Source: Bacillus timonensis (GTDB taxonomy: Bacteria > Bacillota > Bacilli > Bacillales > Bacillaceae_L). From it: a stretch of 64,000 nt of DNA. Below, piece by piece: positions 42,867-51,949 of this stretch. The position numbers and the translations under genes were made by a program. The notes below the pieces were generated by a model. The model made no database searches. It was not told the DNA's origin and saw only the letters and a list, made by a program, of their open reading frames with translations. The stretch is taken from contig NZ_HE610986.1 in NCBI RefSeq assembly GCF_000285535.1, forward strand, positions 275,760-339,759. The letters are read 5' to 3'. The first letter of the stretch is position 1. Every line of letters starts with the position of its first letter.

Positions 42867-43815
42867 CGAGATGGAAATTCCAACACACGAACTACGTTCA
42901 GCAATTGAGAAAGGTATTGAACGTGGGGATAAGTTTCGCAAAAAAAGAAAATACATACAGCCATTAAAAAGAACATCCCTAATTACATCTGGGGCTGCTG
43001 CTGTACTCCTTGTGTCAGGATTTATTTTTTCACCTATTAATCAGGTTCTAGCGCAGGTGCCGATTATTGGAGGGATTTATGAAAATTATCAAATGCCAAT
43101 CGGTCAGGATTTGGCTGAAGAGCAACTTATTACGGAGATCAATGAAACCGTTGAAGATAATGGGGTCAAAATGAGTATTACATCCATTTTTTATGATGGA
43201 TCATATGTTGGTTTAACCTTTAAAGCATCTGGTGAAAACTTATCCGATACATTTGGGGGAGAAACAGGACCTGAGCCAGGTTACGCCTATGAGATGTTCG
43301 ACGGAAAGGATGAATCAGGATGGGGAGGCGTGATGGGAACATTAACAAAACAAGGTAACGACTATGTCGGTGCGATGATATTAGAAACCCGTAACGTGAA
43401 AAATTCTGAAGAGTTAACGCTCCCGATTACATTTACGCATATGGCTGGGGTATTCGGAGAATGGTCTTTTAACCTCTCTGTCAAAAAATTACCTTCAAGG
43501 GAAATAGAACTAAACCAAACACTACATTCATCAAACAATGACTATAGCTTGCTTTTACGTGATATAAACATTGGAAAGACGAACGCTATTTTAACCTATG
43601 AAGAGATTGAAACAGCTGGAGTTGAGGGTGAGAACTTACATTTTGCTATCGTTGATGAGCAAGGTGAAAATTTATCCTTAAATTCCGTTTCAAATTCTAC
43701 TATTATTTTTGAAATAGATAGTAAAAAACCACCGAAATTTATACAGGTGCAGCCTTCGTATAAACTTGGGAACAAAGAAGTACATTTGGATGCGTTAACG
43801 ATTGATTTGAAGTAG
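42847..43815 (+). CDS. Transmembrane anti-sigma factor, DUF4179 type
   Basis: 322 residues. A cytosolic N-terminus (1-45) with LRSAIEKGIERGDKFRKKRK would hold the sigma factor. One helix follows (about 48-66, SLITSGAAAVLLVSGFIF), then a large exported DUF4179 domain with NETVEDNGVKMSITSIFYDG and IELNQTLHSSNNDYSLLLRD. It overlaps the sigma gene, so production is coupled. Release of the sigma factor presumably follows a signal outside the membrane. A terminator lies 8 bases past the stop. Confidence 0.85.
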   Translation: MGKDLFNEMEIPTHELRSAIEKGIERGDKFRKKRKYIQPLKRTSLITSGAAAVLLVSGFIFSPINQVLAQVPIIGGIYENYQMPIGQDLAEEQLITEINETVEDNGVKMSITSIFYDGSYVGLTFKASGENLSDTFGGETGPEPGYAYEMFDGKDESGWGGVMGTLTKQGNDYVGAMILETRNVKNSEELTLPITFTHMAGVFGEWSFNLSVKKLPSREIELNQTLHSSNNDYSLLLRDINIGKTNAILTYEEIETAGVEGENLHFAIVDEQGENLSLNSVSNSTIIFEIDSKKPPKFIQVQPSYKLGNKEVHLDALTIDLK

Positions 43816-43822
43816 GGTATAT

Positions 43823-43859
43823 TGAAAAATCCGGACTATTTTATGGTTCGGATTTTTTA
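43823..43859 (+). terminator. Terminator after the sigma/anti-sigma operon
   Basis: AAAATCCGGAC pairs with GTTCGGATTTT, ending in six T. Confidence 0.82.
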
Positions 43860-44013
43860 TGTACGAATTCTATTAAGAAAGGCATCATCTAATTATCACT
43901 GCCTTATAACCTCTCATAAAATTTCACAATGTTTCTCTCATTAAAGATATCCTTATTTCCCACCTATAAAGTATATCTAAAAATGATTCTACAACTTTCA
44001 CATCCGATAGAAA

Positions 44014-44397
44014 TTAGCCTTCTAGCAATAGCATGTAATATAAAAGACTTCCATTTTCCGTTTCTACTACAATCATTCCAGTATCCCCGTCATTCGTATC
44101 ATACAGGATTGTTCCCTTAGGTAACTTTGTAGCTGAGAAATTAGTAAAGAATAGAAATGAATCTGTTACATTTTTGATTTCCCCAATTTCTTTTCCTTTT
44201 TGAAATTTACTCTTATCTTTTTCAAACCACTCAAGATTAGTGACATTACTGTACATAAAACCATTGTATTTTAAGACATCCGCATCTTCATCCTGGTTTA
44301 AAACATCTCTTGCGGTTACTTTACCACCATCAGCACTACAACTAACAAGAAAAATAAGAGATACAAACGTAAATAAAGTAACAAGTGATTTACTCAT
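44014..44397 (-). CDS. Small lipoprotein, unknown function
   Basis: 127 residues. Signal peptide with lipobox LVSC (Cys about residue 20). The mature part contains ADVLKYNGFMYSNVTNLEWF and a beta-rich end (GTILYDTNDGDTGMIVVE), a pattern seen in many Bacillus surface lipoproteins that I cannot assign further. ATG with AAGGGG upstream. Next on the strand after another lipoprotein gene (44469), but a 72-base gap separates them. Confidence 0.65.
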   Translation of the reverse strand: MSKSLVTLFTFVSLIFLVSCSADGGKVTARDVLNQDEDADVLKYNGFMYSNVTNLEWFEKDKSKFQKGKEIGEIKNVTDSFLFFTNFSATKLPKGTILYDTNDGDTGMIVVETENGSLLYYMLLLEG

Positions 44398-44468
44398 GAC
44401 ATCCCCTTTTTTATATAGGCGGTGTTTATCAATACTTACAATTAACCATTAAACGAAACACTACAATT

Positions 44469-44888
44469 TTAATTTGATAATTTTTCCCCGGTTACTATTT
44501 CAAATAAAGCAGCAGAATCCTTCTCATTTAATTGAGCATACTTACTTTCGGCCTCTATAACGAGTTCTACTTTATCTTTATTTGGACTTATCCATAGTTC
44601 ATATAATACAGCTTTAGCTTCTGCATTAGGATTCTTAAATTGAAATGCAAATCTGTAATCAGCAGGACGCGCCATTTCCACTTTGGCCATTTCCCAATCA
44701 ACATCACGTACTATTTCCTTCACTTTTTGAACTAGCTCATGGTCAGAAATCTTATGGAAATCTTCATAGTTATTTTCTTCACCCACACGCTTCTGCACAT
44801 CTATTATTTGTTCTTCGTTTTTCGCACAACCACTACCTACTAATAACAAGAGTGTAATTAAAACAATAAAATACTTTTGCCATTTCAT
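44469..44888 (-). CDS. Small lipoprotein, unknown function
   Basis: 139 residues starting at the ATG with GAGGAGGGA upstream; the longer frame to 44957 has no site. Lipobox GSGC (Cys about residue 22). The mature part is charged and helical: KISDHELVQKVKEIVRDVDW, then ELWISPNKDKVELVIEAESK. No family is recognised. Divergent from the HNH gene at 45083. Confidence 0.65.
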   Translation of the reverse strand: MKWQKYFIVLITLLLLVGSGCAKNEEQIIDVQKRVGEENNYEDFHKISDHELVQKVKEIVRDVDWEMAKVEMARPADYRFAFQFKNPNAEAKAVLYELWISPNKDKVELVIEAESKYAQLNEKDSAALFEIVTGEKLSN

Positions 44889-45082
44889 ACTTATCCCTCC
44901 TCTCTTACTTAGACGACAGTTTTTAAAAAAAGTTCCATGAAAGGACGTCAGTAACAATCGTTAATAAAAACAGGAAAGGTTGAACTAGACTTATCTTAAT
45001 AACTCCGAAATATCATTTAGAGCTAAGTATAATATGCTAATTGTTGGATAAATTACCATTATTAACTTAAGGAAGTGTTTGA

Positions 45083-45700
45083 ATGAGGATTTGTAAAAAA
45101 GAAGGCTGCAACAATGAAATACCAAGTTTTGTTATTCACTATGGAGAGAAAATCTACTTGAGTAATGGCGGGCGTAAGTATTGCCTAAGTTGCTCACCTT
45201 ACAAAGCTCGAGAGTTGCTTGGAGACAAGTTTTGCAAAAACAAATACTGCTATCGATTAATTGAAAAAACAACAGAAGTAAATGGAAAGGTCATTCGCCT
45301 TAAATCCAACCGGAAATATTGCTTAAGATGTTCTCCTTATGTTTCAAGAAACAGGAGTGAAGAAGAAAAACTACAAAGTATTGAGAAAAGAAAGAAGCAA
45401 CGTGTTATTGCCACAACCAAGCGAAGAAAAAAGTTAACGATGATGGCGATTCAATATAAAGGTGGAAAGTGTTTAAGATGCGGATACAACAGATGCATTA
45501 GAGCCCTGGAATTTCATCATCGTGACCCATCAAAAAAAGAGTTCAGCATTTCAAACAAGGGATTAACTCGTTCGTGGGAAAGAATAAAGAAAGAGCTTGA
45601 TAAATGTGATTTATTGTGCGCGAATTGCCACAGGGAAGTTGAGAATGGTATATTAAAAAGTAGTTTTCTTCTCAATAACAAAAGACCACAAAAAAGCTGA
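45083..45700 (+). CDS. HNH-domain protein with zinc-binding N-terminus
   Basis: 205 residues. N-terminal Cys pairs form two zinc-binding-like units (CKKEGC...CLSC and CKNKYC...CLRC). The C-terminal half carries CLRCGYNRC, LEFHHRDPSKKEF and LLCANCHREV, the HNH endonuclease core with structural cysteines. It may be a nuclease of a mobile element or a housekeeping HNH protein; nothing nearby decides. The ATG has AAGGAAG upstream. It is followed by a terminator. Confidence 0.8.
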   Translation: MRICKKEGCNNEIPSFVIHYGEKIYLSNGGRKYCLSCSPYKARELLGDKFCKNKYCYRLIEKTTEVNGKVIRLKSNRKYCLRCSPYVSRNRSEEEKLQSIEKRKKQRVIATTKRRKKLTMMAIQYKGGKCLRCGYNRCIRALEFHHRDPSKKEFSISNKGLTRSWERIKKELDKCDLLCANCHREVENGILKSSFLLNNKRPQKS

Positions 45701-45722
45701 TCGATGTAGATCAGCTTTTTAT
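45691..45722 (+). terminator. Terminator after the HNH gene
   Basis: AAAAAGCTGATC pairs with GATCAGCTTTTT over a 6-base loop; the stem overlaps the stop codon. Confidence 0.88.
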
Positions 45723-45855
45723 TTAGGGTTCCTTTTCAGTCGTCGAAAGTTTTTTGAACGACAGTACTCATTTGTTTTAATTACATCATTTATAAACTAA
45801 TTTTTATAAGACTTCGCCTAATGACACACGGAGATTCAAATGTCTATTATACTGC

Positions 45856-46356
45856 TTATTTTTTGAAAAGCCCTGCTGCTTTAGCTGCTTCAAAGCTTTT
45901 TGTAGCAAAATCAAACGAATTATCCTCAGCATTCTCCCAATGCATATACATTAACCGTGGTTTATCAAATAGCCAGTGGTTATGAACGGCAGTGACTATT
46001 AATCCTCTTTTTCGTAATTCTGTCAGGAATGGGTTAATTTCTTTTTGTAGAACGACCGATTCTCCTAAGTTTAAACCGTTATTTTCAAAGGAAAGAGCAA
46101 AAGGAAGGGCTAAAGGAGATTGAGTTTTAAGTCCCAAAATCGTAGCATCAATATTTCGAAGACGTTGAACGACACAAACTGGAGCTGCTGTAACAACCAT
46201 CCCCCCTATAATATTGGCAAGTTGTTGGCATGTAGATGTATTTATACCTCTTACTTCACCACGAGACATATGAGTATTTCTTTTAGATGAATTTGTATCA
46301 GTATTTTGTGAATATCCTAGCCATTGTCCGAAGTGGCCAGATTCTCTTCTATTCAT
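45856..46356 (-). CDS. DUF1259 (LppY/LpqO-type) protein
   Basis: 166 residues. The DUF1259 core is visible: FALSFENNGLNLGESVVLQK, the RKRGLIVTAVHNHWLFDKPR strand and LMYMHWENA. The family, found in many bacteria as LppY/LpqO-like proteins, has no settled function. No signal peptide is present; the N-terminus is polar (MNRRESGHFGQWLGYSQNTD). The ATG follows AAGGAGGTG. Single gene. Confidence 0.82.
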   Translation of the reverse strand: MNRRESGHFGQWLGYSQNTDTNSSKRNTHMSRGEVRGINTSTCQQLANIIGGMVVTAAPVCVVQRLRNIDATILGLKTQSPLALPFALSFENNGLNLGESVVLQKEINPFLTELRKRGLIVTAVHNHWLFDKPRLMYMHWENAEDNSFDFATKSFEAAKAAGLFKK

Positions 46357-46540
46357 AAAATCACCTCCTTGTCCGTACTATATTAATAATTTATTCTGAG
46401 ATGTTTTTAAATGAATGGACGAATAGTAGAAGATAAAGGCCTTTTTATAAATAAATCTGAGGTTTATAAGTTAATAGAACTACTGTCTTTACTATTTTTC
46501 TAATTTGACAACTCTGTTTTTTAGTTGAATTAAATCAATA

Positions 46541-46576
46541 AAAAAAGCGCATTAATCCATCTTAGATTAACGCACT
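46541..46576 (-). terminator. Terminator downstream of the MFS gene
   Basis: On the minus strand GTGCGTTAATC pairs with GGATTAATGCGC, followed by seven T. About 100 bases separate it from the MFS stop. The rest of the 46357-46677 gap shows nothing else. Confidence 0.82.
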
Positions 46577-46677
46577 TGGTATGAAAATAAATCTACTGAT
46601 TACTAAAAATGAAGAATCCCATGTAATGGATGCCTCATTTTTAGAGTAATGGGGAATACCCCTTATTTGGAATATTG

Positions 46678-47874
46678 TTAACTTGCTTGTGAATACGAGT
46701 TTTGATTTGCTGCTTTTTTCCCATGCAGAACAAAGTATAAAAAGATACATAAAAAAATGACAATCGCTAATGTTACATATAATCCCCGGAAGCCGAACAT
46801 CGGAATGACGGCTCCTAATACAAACGGGCCAACTCCAACCCCAAAATCTATACAAATAAGATAAGTGGAGGTGGCGAGTCCAACTCGGTGTTTTGGCGAT
46901 TCTTTTATGGCGATAGCTTGAAAGCAAGACTGCATTGTTCCAAATCCAAGCGCAATGAACACACTGGATAAGAGGAAGGTAAAGCTATTATAAGATTGAC
47001 TAAGAATCAATAGACCTATCGCAAATGAAAGAATCGATGGATAGGTAACAAAGTTATCCCCTTTCTTATCTAGTAATTTGCCAGTGAATGGTCGTGAGAT
47101 TAATAGAGTAATTGAATAGACTAGAAAGAAGAAGCTCGCGGCTTCTATTAAATTAATTTCAGTTGCATAGGCAGTAAGAAAAGACAAGATTCCTGAGTAA
47201 ACAAATCCCATGATTGTAATCATTAAGGACATCGGAACGGCTTTTTTTTCAAAGAAATTTGATAGTTTAAACCCCTTCAAGGAATTGCTCTGGTCCTCAG
47301 TTATCACTGGCCTTGGGATTTTTAGAAATAATGGAATGATTACGCTAATACTAGACAGAATGGTACACACGATGAAAATCATCGAGAAGCCTGCATGTTG
47401 ATTAAGATATAATCCCAGGAATGGGCCAATCGAAGTTGCTAAGGTATGATTCAAAAAGAAGTAACTAATTCCTTCCCCTCGACGTTCCTTGGGGATGATA
47501 TCGATTACGATGGTTGATAAGGCAGTTGTTGATATTCCGAATCCCGCCCCATGAATAAAGCGAACCAACAATAATAGATTCATATTCGAAACGGTAAAAT
47601 AGAGCAGGGTCGGTACAAAAAATAACAGAGCCCCTACCATTAGCACCCTTTTACGTCCAATTGTTTCTAAATACCTACCTGTAAAAAGCCGAGAAATAAA
47701 AGCTCCAATAACGAAAATACTAGCAGCAAGACCAGCCATACTTTCTGAAGCGTTAAATTGTTGAATGGCATAAACAGCCATTGTTGTGACTAATAAGAAA
47801 TAAACTAATGTAATGAAAAAGGACGTAAAAAACATAATAATAAAGTCTTTCGTCCATAATTTTATTTGCCCCAA
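46678..47874 (-). CDS. MFS transporter
   Basis: 398 residues with about 12 transmembrane helices. Motif A is seen as GAFISRLFTGRYLETIGRKR, with an analogous RPFTGKLLDKKGDN between helices 8 and 9. It resembles the YfkF/staphyloferrin-exporter-like group of Bacillus MFS proteins; the substrate is unknown. TTG start with AGAGGTAA upstream. Monocistronic, terminated about 100 bases later. Confidence 0.88.
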   Translation of the reverse strand: MGQIKLWTKDFIIMFFTSFFITLVYFLLVTTMAVYAIQQFNASESMAGLAASIFVIGAFISRLFTGRYLETIGRKRVLMVGALLFFVPTLLYFTVSNMNLLLLVRFIHGAGFGISTTALSTIVIDIIPKERRGEGISYFFLNHTLATSIGPFLGLYLNQHAGFSMIFIVCTILSSISVIIPLFLKIPRPVITEDQSNSLKGFKLSNFFEKKAVPMSLMITIMGFVYSGILSFLTAYATEINLIEAASFFFLVYSITLLISRPFTGKLLDKKGDNFVTYPSILSFAIGLLILSQSYNSFTFLLSSVFIALGFGTMQSCFQAIAIKESPKHRVGLATSTYLICIDFGVGVGPFVLGAVIPMFGFRGLYVTLAIVIFLCIFLYFVLHGKKAANQNSYSQAS

Positions 47875-47962
47875 TGTTATTACCTCTCATTCTGTTATGA
47901 ATTATGCGATAATGGAATGTTCTTCTTTGTATTTTTATTGTTCAACTATCCCAATAAGGTTC

Positions 47963-48481
47963 TTACGGTTCTTTATTCCCCGAATACACATAGTGGTTTT
48001 TATCAAAAAGAAATGATTCTTTTTCTTTCGTAAACCCAATTTTCTCAGCGACTCGGATAGAAGGTAGATTTCTTGGGTCAATGATACTTATCAACTTCGT
48101 GAATCCCAGTTGATAAAAGCCATACTCCTTACATCCTTCAGCTGCTTCGGAAGCATATCCCTTTGACCAATATTTTTTATTGATATGGTAGCCGATTTCC
48201 ACCTCGAATTGGCCATCTACGTTTTGCGTAACAAGTCCGCAATCACCTATCAATTCATTGGTTTCTTTTAAACAAACTGCCCATAAACCAAAGCCATCTT
48301 CTATGTATCTCTTCTGGTTTTTGATTATCCAGTTTTTTGTTTGTTCTTCACTAAAGGGGGCTGGGTAATATTTCATTGTTTCAGGATCAGAAAAAATAGA
48401 ATGAAGAGAATAAATGTCTTCTTGTCCATATTGTCTCAAATACAATCTTTCCGTTTTTAAAAGTAACAATGACTCTCCCAC
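47963..48481 (-). CDS. GNAT acetyltransferase, RimL-like
   Basis: 172 residues. TERLYLRQYGQEDIYSLHSI at the N-terminus, EIGYHINKKYWSKGYASEAA as the acetyl-CoA-binding segment and NLPSIRVAEKIGFTKEKES at the end are all classical RimJ/RimL features. Substrate unknown. The frame starts at GTG 48481 with AAAGGA very close; TTG at 48469, 5 bases after GGGAG, is an equally likely start. Confidence 0.82.
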   Translation of the reverse strand: MGESLLLLKTERLYLRQYGQEDIYSLHSIFSDPETMKYYPAPFSEEQTKNWIIKNQKRYIEDGFGLWAVCLKETNELIGDCGLVTQNVDGQFEVEIGYHINKKYWSKGYASEAAEGCKEYGFYQLGFTKLISIIDPRNLPSIRVAEKIGFTKEKESFLFDKNHYVYSGNKEP

Positions 48482-48521
48482 CTGTCCTTTGAATTCGTTA
48501 CAATGTAATGAATTGAATGAT

Positions 48522-48555
48522 AAAAACCTTCAATCTCATTCAAGATTGAAGGTTC
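48522..48555 (-). terminator. Terminator after mqo
   Basis: On the minus strand AACCTTCAATCT pairs with AGATTGAAGGTT over a 6-base loop, followed by TTTATC. Confidence 0.82.
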
Positions 48556-48586
48556 TTTTATCTATATTTCTTTTAATCTTTACAGA

Positions 48587-50104
48587 TTAATTTAAGACGA
48601 GTTCCTTTTCCTCTTTTGTTTCCTTTTCGATAAGGCCAAGAGCTTCACCTGTTGAAACATTGATATCCTCTAGAAGATCTGGGTGTTCCATGAGAGATAC
48701 CCCAAATGAAGGAATCATTTCTTTGATTTTTTGTTCCCATTCTAACATATGTTGTGGGAAGCACTTTTTGATGACTTCAAGCATAACATGAACAGCAGTT
48801 GATGCACCTGGTGAGGCACCTAGTAAGGCTGCAATTGAACCATCTGCTGCCGTGATTACCTCCGTCCCAAACTGAAGGGTACCTTTTCCAGCTTCAGTGT
48901 CTTTGATAACTTGAACACGTTGGCCAGCAACAATTAAATCCCAATCCTCGCTCTTAGCGTTCGGGATGAATTCACGCAATTCTTCCATGCGTTGTTCTTT
49001 TGTTAACATAACTTGTTGAATCAAGTACTTTGTTAGGGCCATTTCTTTTACACCTGCAGCTAACATCGTTAACAAGTTGTCATGTTTGACAGAAGAAATT
49101 AAATCCATGTTTGAACCTGTTTTGAGGAATTTTGGTGAGAATCCCGCAAATGGTCCAAATAACAATGATTTTTTATTGTTGATATATCTTGTGTCAAGAT
49201 GCGGAACAGACATTGGTGGAGCACCAACCTTCGCCTTTCCGTATACTTTGGCATGATGGTTTTCAATCACTTCTGGATTATTACATACCATGAAGATACC
49301 GCTTACCGGGAATCCACCAATATGTCTGCCTTCTGGGATGCCAGACTTTTGGAGTAAGTGTAGACTTCCACCTCCGCCCCCAATGAAGACAAACTTCGCT
49401 TGATGGCGTTCAACTGCACCACTGTCTAGATTTTTCACCTTTACATCCCATAAGCCGTTACTCGTACGCTTAACATCTTTCACGCTATGTTTGTAATGGA
49501 TGCTGACATTTTTGTTCTTTAAGTGTTCAAACAACATCCGGGTTAAATTTCCAAAGTTTACATCGGTTCCAGCGTCTGCTTTTGTAGCCGCGATTGGCTC
49601 GGCAGATGTACGCTCCTTCATAATAAGTGGAATCCACTCCATTAATGTTTTAGGATCCTCGGAAAATTTCATTCCTTTAAACAAAGGATTGTTTGAGAGC
49701 GCTTCAAACCGTTTCTTTAAAAAAGCAACGTCATTTTCACCTTGCACCATACTCATGTGTGGTAACGGCATGATAAAATCTTGTGGGTTACTGATTAGAT
49801 TTTTCTTAACGAGATAAGCCCAAAATTGCTTGGAAACCTGGAACTGTTCATTCACTCGAATCGCTTTTGTAATATCGATTGTTCCGTCTGGTTTTTCCAC
49901 AGTATAATTTAGTTCGCACAGGGCAGCATGCCCTGTTCCAGCGTTATTCAATTCGTGAGAGCTTTCCTCTCCCGGTTTGTCGAGCTTTTCAAAAACTTTA
50001 ATGTTCCATTCAGGCACAAGTTCCTTCAAGAGTGTCCCTAATGTCGCACTCATGATACCAGCACCGATTAAAATGACATCTGTTTTAGTTTCTATGTTGC
50101 TCAT
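48587..50104 (-). CDS. mqo: Malate:quinone oxidoreductase
   Basis: 505-residue peripheral membrane flavoprotein that oxidises L-malate to oxaloacetate and passes electrons to menaquinone. The FAD motif is [12 protein letters not shown], followed by the Mqo-typical [17 protein letters not shown] and [20 protein letters not shown]. Length is normal. ATG at 50104 has AAAAGG about 8-10 bases upstream; an in-frame TTG at 50113 is less likely. A leader of about 300 bases with competing hairpins precedes it. B. subtilis itself uses Mdh alone, whereas many other bacilli have Mqo. Confidence 0.95.
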   Translation of the reverse strand: MSNIETKTDVILIGAGIMSATLGTLLKELVPEWNIKVFEKLDKPGEESSHELNNAGTGHAALCELNYTVEKPDGTIDITKAIRVNEQFQVSKQFWAYLVKKNLISNPQDFIMPLPHMSMVQGENDVAFLKKRFEALSNNPLFKGMKFSEDPKTLMEWIPLIMKERTSAEPIAATKADAGTDVNFGNLTRMLFEHLKNKNVSIHYKHSVKDVKRTSNGLWDVKVKNLDSGAVERHQAKFVFIGGGGGSLHLLQKSGIPEGRHIGGFPVSGIFMVCNNPEVIENHHAKVYGKAKVGAPPMSVPHLDTRYINNKKSLLFGPFAGFSPKFLKTGSNMDLISSVKHDNLLTMLAAGVKEMALTKYLIQQVMLTKEQRMEELREFIPNAKSEDWDLIVAGQRVQVIKDTEAGKGTLQFGTEVITAADGSIAALLGASPGASTAVHVMLEVIKKCFPQHMLEWEQKIKEMIPSFGVSLMEHPDLLEDINVSTGEALGLIEKETKEEKELVLN

Positions 50105-50136
50105 ATTTATCAACCTTTTCTTTTAAAAATTTGGAC

Positions 50137-50417
50137 AAAAAAGATGAAGGCGGTCACAAAGTTGAGATCACCGTTGTCGGACAATCTTTCTCATCTCAAT
50201 CTTTGCCATCAAATGATGGCAGTTTTTAAAAATTTTTATTAGATTTATATTTCAATATTATAAGATAATTATAAGCTATTTAAAAGCCACATAAAAGTGA
50301 GAAGTTCATCCAACAGGTCTCATGGGCCAACAGCAACACCTTTCTTTATCGGATAAGTTTTTGCTTAGAGCCACTTCTATGAACCTTAGAATCTTCAATT
50401 TCACTTTCATTATTATA
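50137..50417 (-). promoter_or_regulatory. Long structured mqo leader with terminator/antiterminator alternatives
   Basis: -10 TATAAT lies at 50412-50417, with a weak -35. The leader begins with nested long-range pairs, AAAGTGA/TCACTTT (50401-50407 with 50294-50300) and GTTCAT/ATGAAC (50379-50384 with 50304-50309). A perfect hairpin TGCCATC/GATGGCA follows at 50204-50221. Then AGATGA (50191-50196) can pair with TCATCT (50142-50147) next to six T as a terminator, while the overlapping TTGAGAT (50193-50199) can instead pair with ATCTCAA (50162-50168). This mutual exclusion suggests attenuation. No known riboswitch class is matched. Confidence 0.5.
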
Positions 50418-50591
50418 ACACGGAAAAAAACATAAACATCAGATTGAAGAAAAATTAATCATAATAATTTGACAAGTGACAGCGCTTTTTTATAGAGTTT
50501 TGTCCATCCACCCGTAATAATTCTATTCTGTCTTCGTTATTTTTGTTCTACCATTGAAAATGCTTTTTTATCAGAATCCGCATTTTCCCCA

Positions 50592-50627
50592 AAAGAAAAC
50601 CTGCATTTCACACGGAAATACAGGTTT
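50592..50627 (-). terminator. Terminator after the DUF1232 gene
   Basis: On the minus strand AACCTGTATTTC pairs with GAAATGCAGGTT, followed by TTCTTTT. It overlaps the stop codon. Confidence 0.82.
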
Positions 50628-51006
50628 ACAATAAATACTCATACGCTTTTATCACCATCCAGATAAAAAGAAGGACCCAGAGTAAAATGATTAACGACCC
50701 AACAACCCAGTTTTTTGGCTTGCCGTTTTTCATCATTTCCTCTGCTTTCACTTCGCAATCTGCAATGACTGCACTTGGTATCATTTTCAGCGCGAACATG
50801 ATTCCAATTGGGACAAGAATAACCTCGTCAAGGTATCCAAGTATTGGTATGAAATCTGGAATGAGGTCAATCGGACTGAATGTGTAAGCCACCACACCGG
50901 CCGTAAAAAGTTTCGCATACCACGGAACTCTTGCATCCTTGGACGCAAAGTATAAGACGAATATTTGTTTTTTTAGGCGCTTTGCCCAGCTTTTAATTTT
51001 TCCCAT
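50626..51006 (-). CDS. DUF1232 (YkvA-like) membrane protein
   Basis: 126 residues. The DUF1232 core is DARVPWYAKLFTAGVVAYTF followed by SPIDLIPDFIPILGYLDE, and a C-terminal transmembrane helix (about 104-124) follows. The family occurs widely and has no settled function. ATG at 51006 follows GGGTGAACC; a longer start at 51018 has no site. Single gene. Confidence 0.85.
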   Translation of the reverse strand: MGKIKSWAKRLKKQIFVLYFASKDARVPWYAKLFTAGVVAYTFSPIDLIPDFIPILGYLDEVILVPIGIMFALKMIPSAVIADCEVKAEEMMKNGKPKNWVVGSLIILLWVLLFIWMVIKAYEYLL

Positions 51007-51093
51007 AGGTTCACCCATTGATTTTGATTCAATATTTTATTCCTTTATCTCTCACACGTGAATTACGTATAGTCTTCCCTATCATTACCACAT

Positions 51094-51336
51094 TTAACCT
51101 TTTTTCAACGGATCCAATAATTCAATCAGTTCAGGATTAAAACCTTTAACAGCTCGGTCTCCTACAACTGTAACAGGTACACCTAAGAAACCATAGCGTT
51201 CTACTTCTTTTTGATAAACTTCGCTTTCGCCAATATTCCGTACGTCAAATGGAATCCCATTTTCAGTGAGAACCTTTTTGACAAAGGTACATTCAACACA
51301 GTCATATGTGGTATAAACAATTACCTTTTTATTCAT
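51094..51336 (-). CDS. Glutaredoxin/NrdH-like thiol protein
   Basis: 80 residues, thioredoxin fold: KVIVYTTYDCVECTFVKKVL carries the CVEC redox motif, and GFLGVPVTVVGDRAVKGFNP holds the cis-Pro and C-terminal GFNP segment of NrdH/glutaredoxin proteins. It would reduce disulphides in the cytosol; an nrd operon is not nearby. The ATG at 51336 has AAGGAG at 9 bases, whereas an ATG at 51345 overlaps the site. Confidence 0.85.
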   Translation of the reverse strand: MNKKVIVYTTYDCVECTFVKKVLTENGIPFDVRNIGESEVYQKEVERYGFLGVPVTVVGDRAVKGFNPELIELLDPLKKG

Positions 51337-51561
51337 ATATTCCATCTCCTTTATTCTGCGAGTGGTCCAAATTTTCCTGCATGAAATTCACAATCTCTTC
51401 CTTTGAATTTTCAAAAAGGTCTAGTAGAGTCATCTCTCCCTTAGTGACCCCATGTATGGTTCTTTCTAGTATTCTTACCTATTTGGATTTTATTTTGACA
51501 TGTTAGAGGCATTTGTACAAAAATTATGCTTTGCAGCGCCCTATTTTTGTGTATATTTGTA

Positions 51562-51582
51562 ATAGTCAGCATAATTGACTAT
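51562..51582. other. Inverted repeat ATAGTCA-N7-TGACTAT in a gene-free gap
   Basis: A perfect 7-base dyad in the 51346-51721 gap, which holds no gene. It looks like an operator but no regulator is adjacent. The remaining sequence of this gap shows nothing I can name. Confidence 0.35.
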
Positions 51583-51692
51583 AAAGACTGTTGAATAACT
51601 AATCATCTATGATTGATTACTAGATTGCAGGAGAACTGATTTGACCAAGTGGAAAAGTAAATAGGGGAATGGAAGTAAGTAGAAGAGTCATA

Positions 51693-51731
51693 AAAACAAA
51701 TAAACCCCCAAGGGTTAAGCCCTAGGGAGTT
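51693..51731 (-). terminator. Terminator overlapping the stop of the gene at 51722
   Basis: On the minus strand AACTCCCTAGGG pairs with CCCTTGGGGGTT, followed by TATTTGTTTTT. Confidence 0.8.
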
Positions 51732-51859
51732 CTCAATAATGATTCCATTTCTTCTTCGGTTATGGTTTTCCATTTTATATCTTTAAACATATCTTTATCA
51801 ATTGAATCAAGAAGTCGGTCGATTTCATCATAACTAAACTGTTTCGTACGTTCATTCAT
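51722..51859 (-). CDS. 45-residue protein, unknown function
   Basis: Starts at an ATG preceded by GGTGGGC; the frame could extend to a TTG at 51919, adding 20 residues, but without a site. The product (MNERTKQFSYDEIDRLLDSI ...) is acidic and helical, ending ITEEEMESLLRTP. No family is recognised. It diverges from the DUF2332 gene, and its own terminator supports it being expressed. Confidence 0.5.
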   Translation of the reverse strand: MNERTKQFSYDEIDRLLDSIDKDMFKDIKWKTITEEEMESLLRTP

Positions 51860-51949
51860 GTAGCCCACCAAACCTTTCACTAGATGATTCGGATGGGCTT
51901 TTATGAATCTGTCGGTCAAGTTTGTAAAAAATTTCTGGGAGGGACTCGT

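Noticed and set aside
50294-50407. SAM (S-box) riboswitch before mqo, suggested by CTTATC and GGCCCATGAGACC segments
   Set aside because: The S-box core (GGGACTGGCCC...GGCAACC) is not present and the stem order does not fit.
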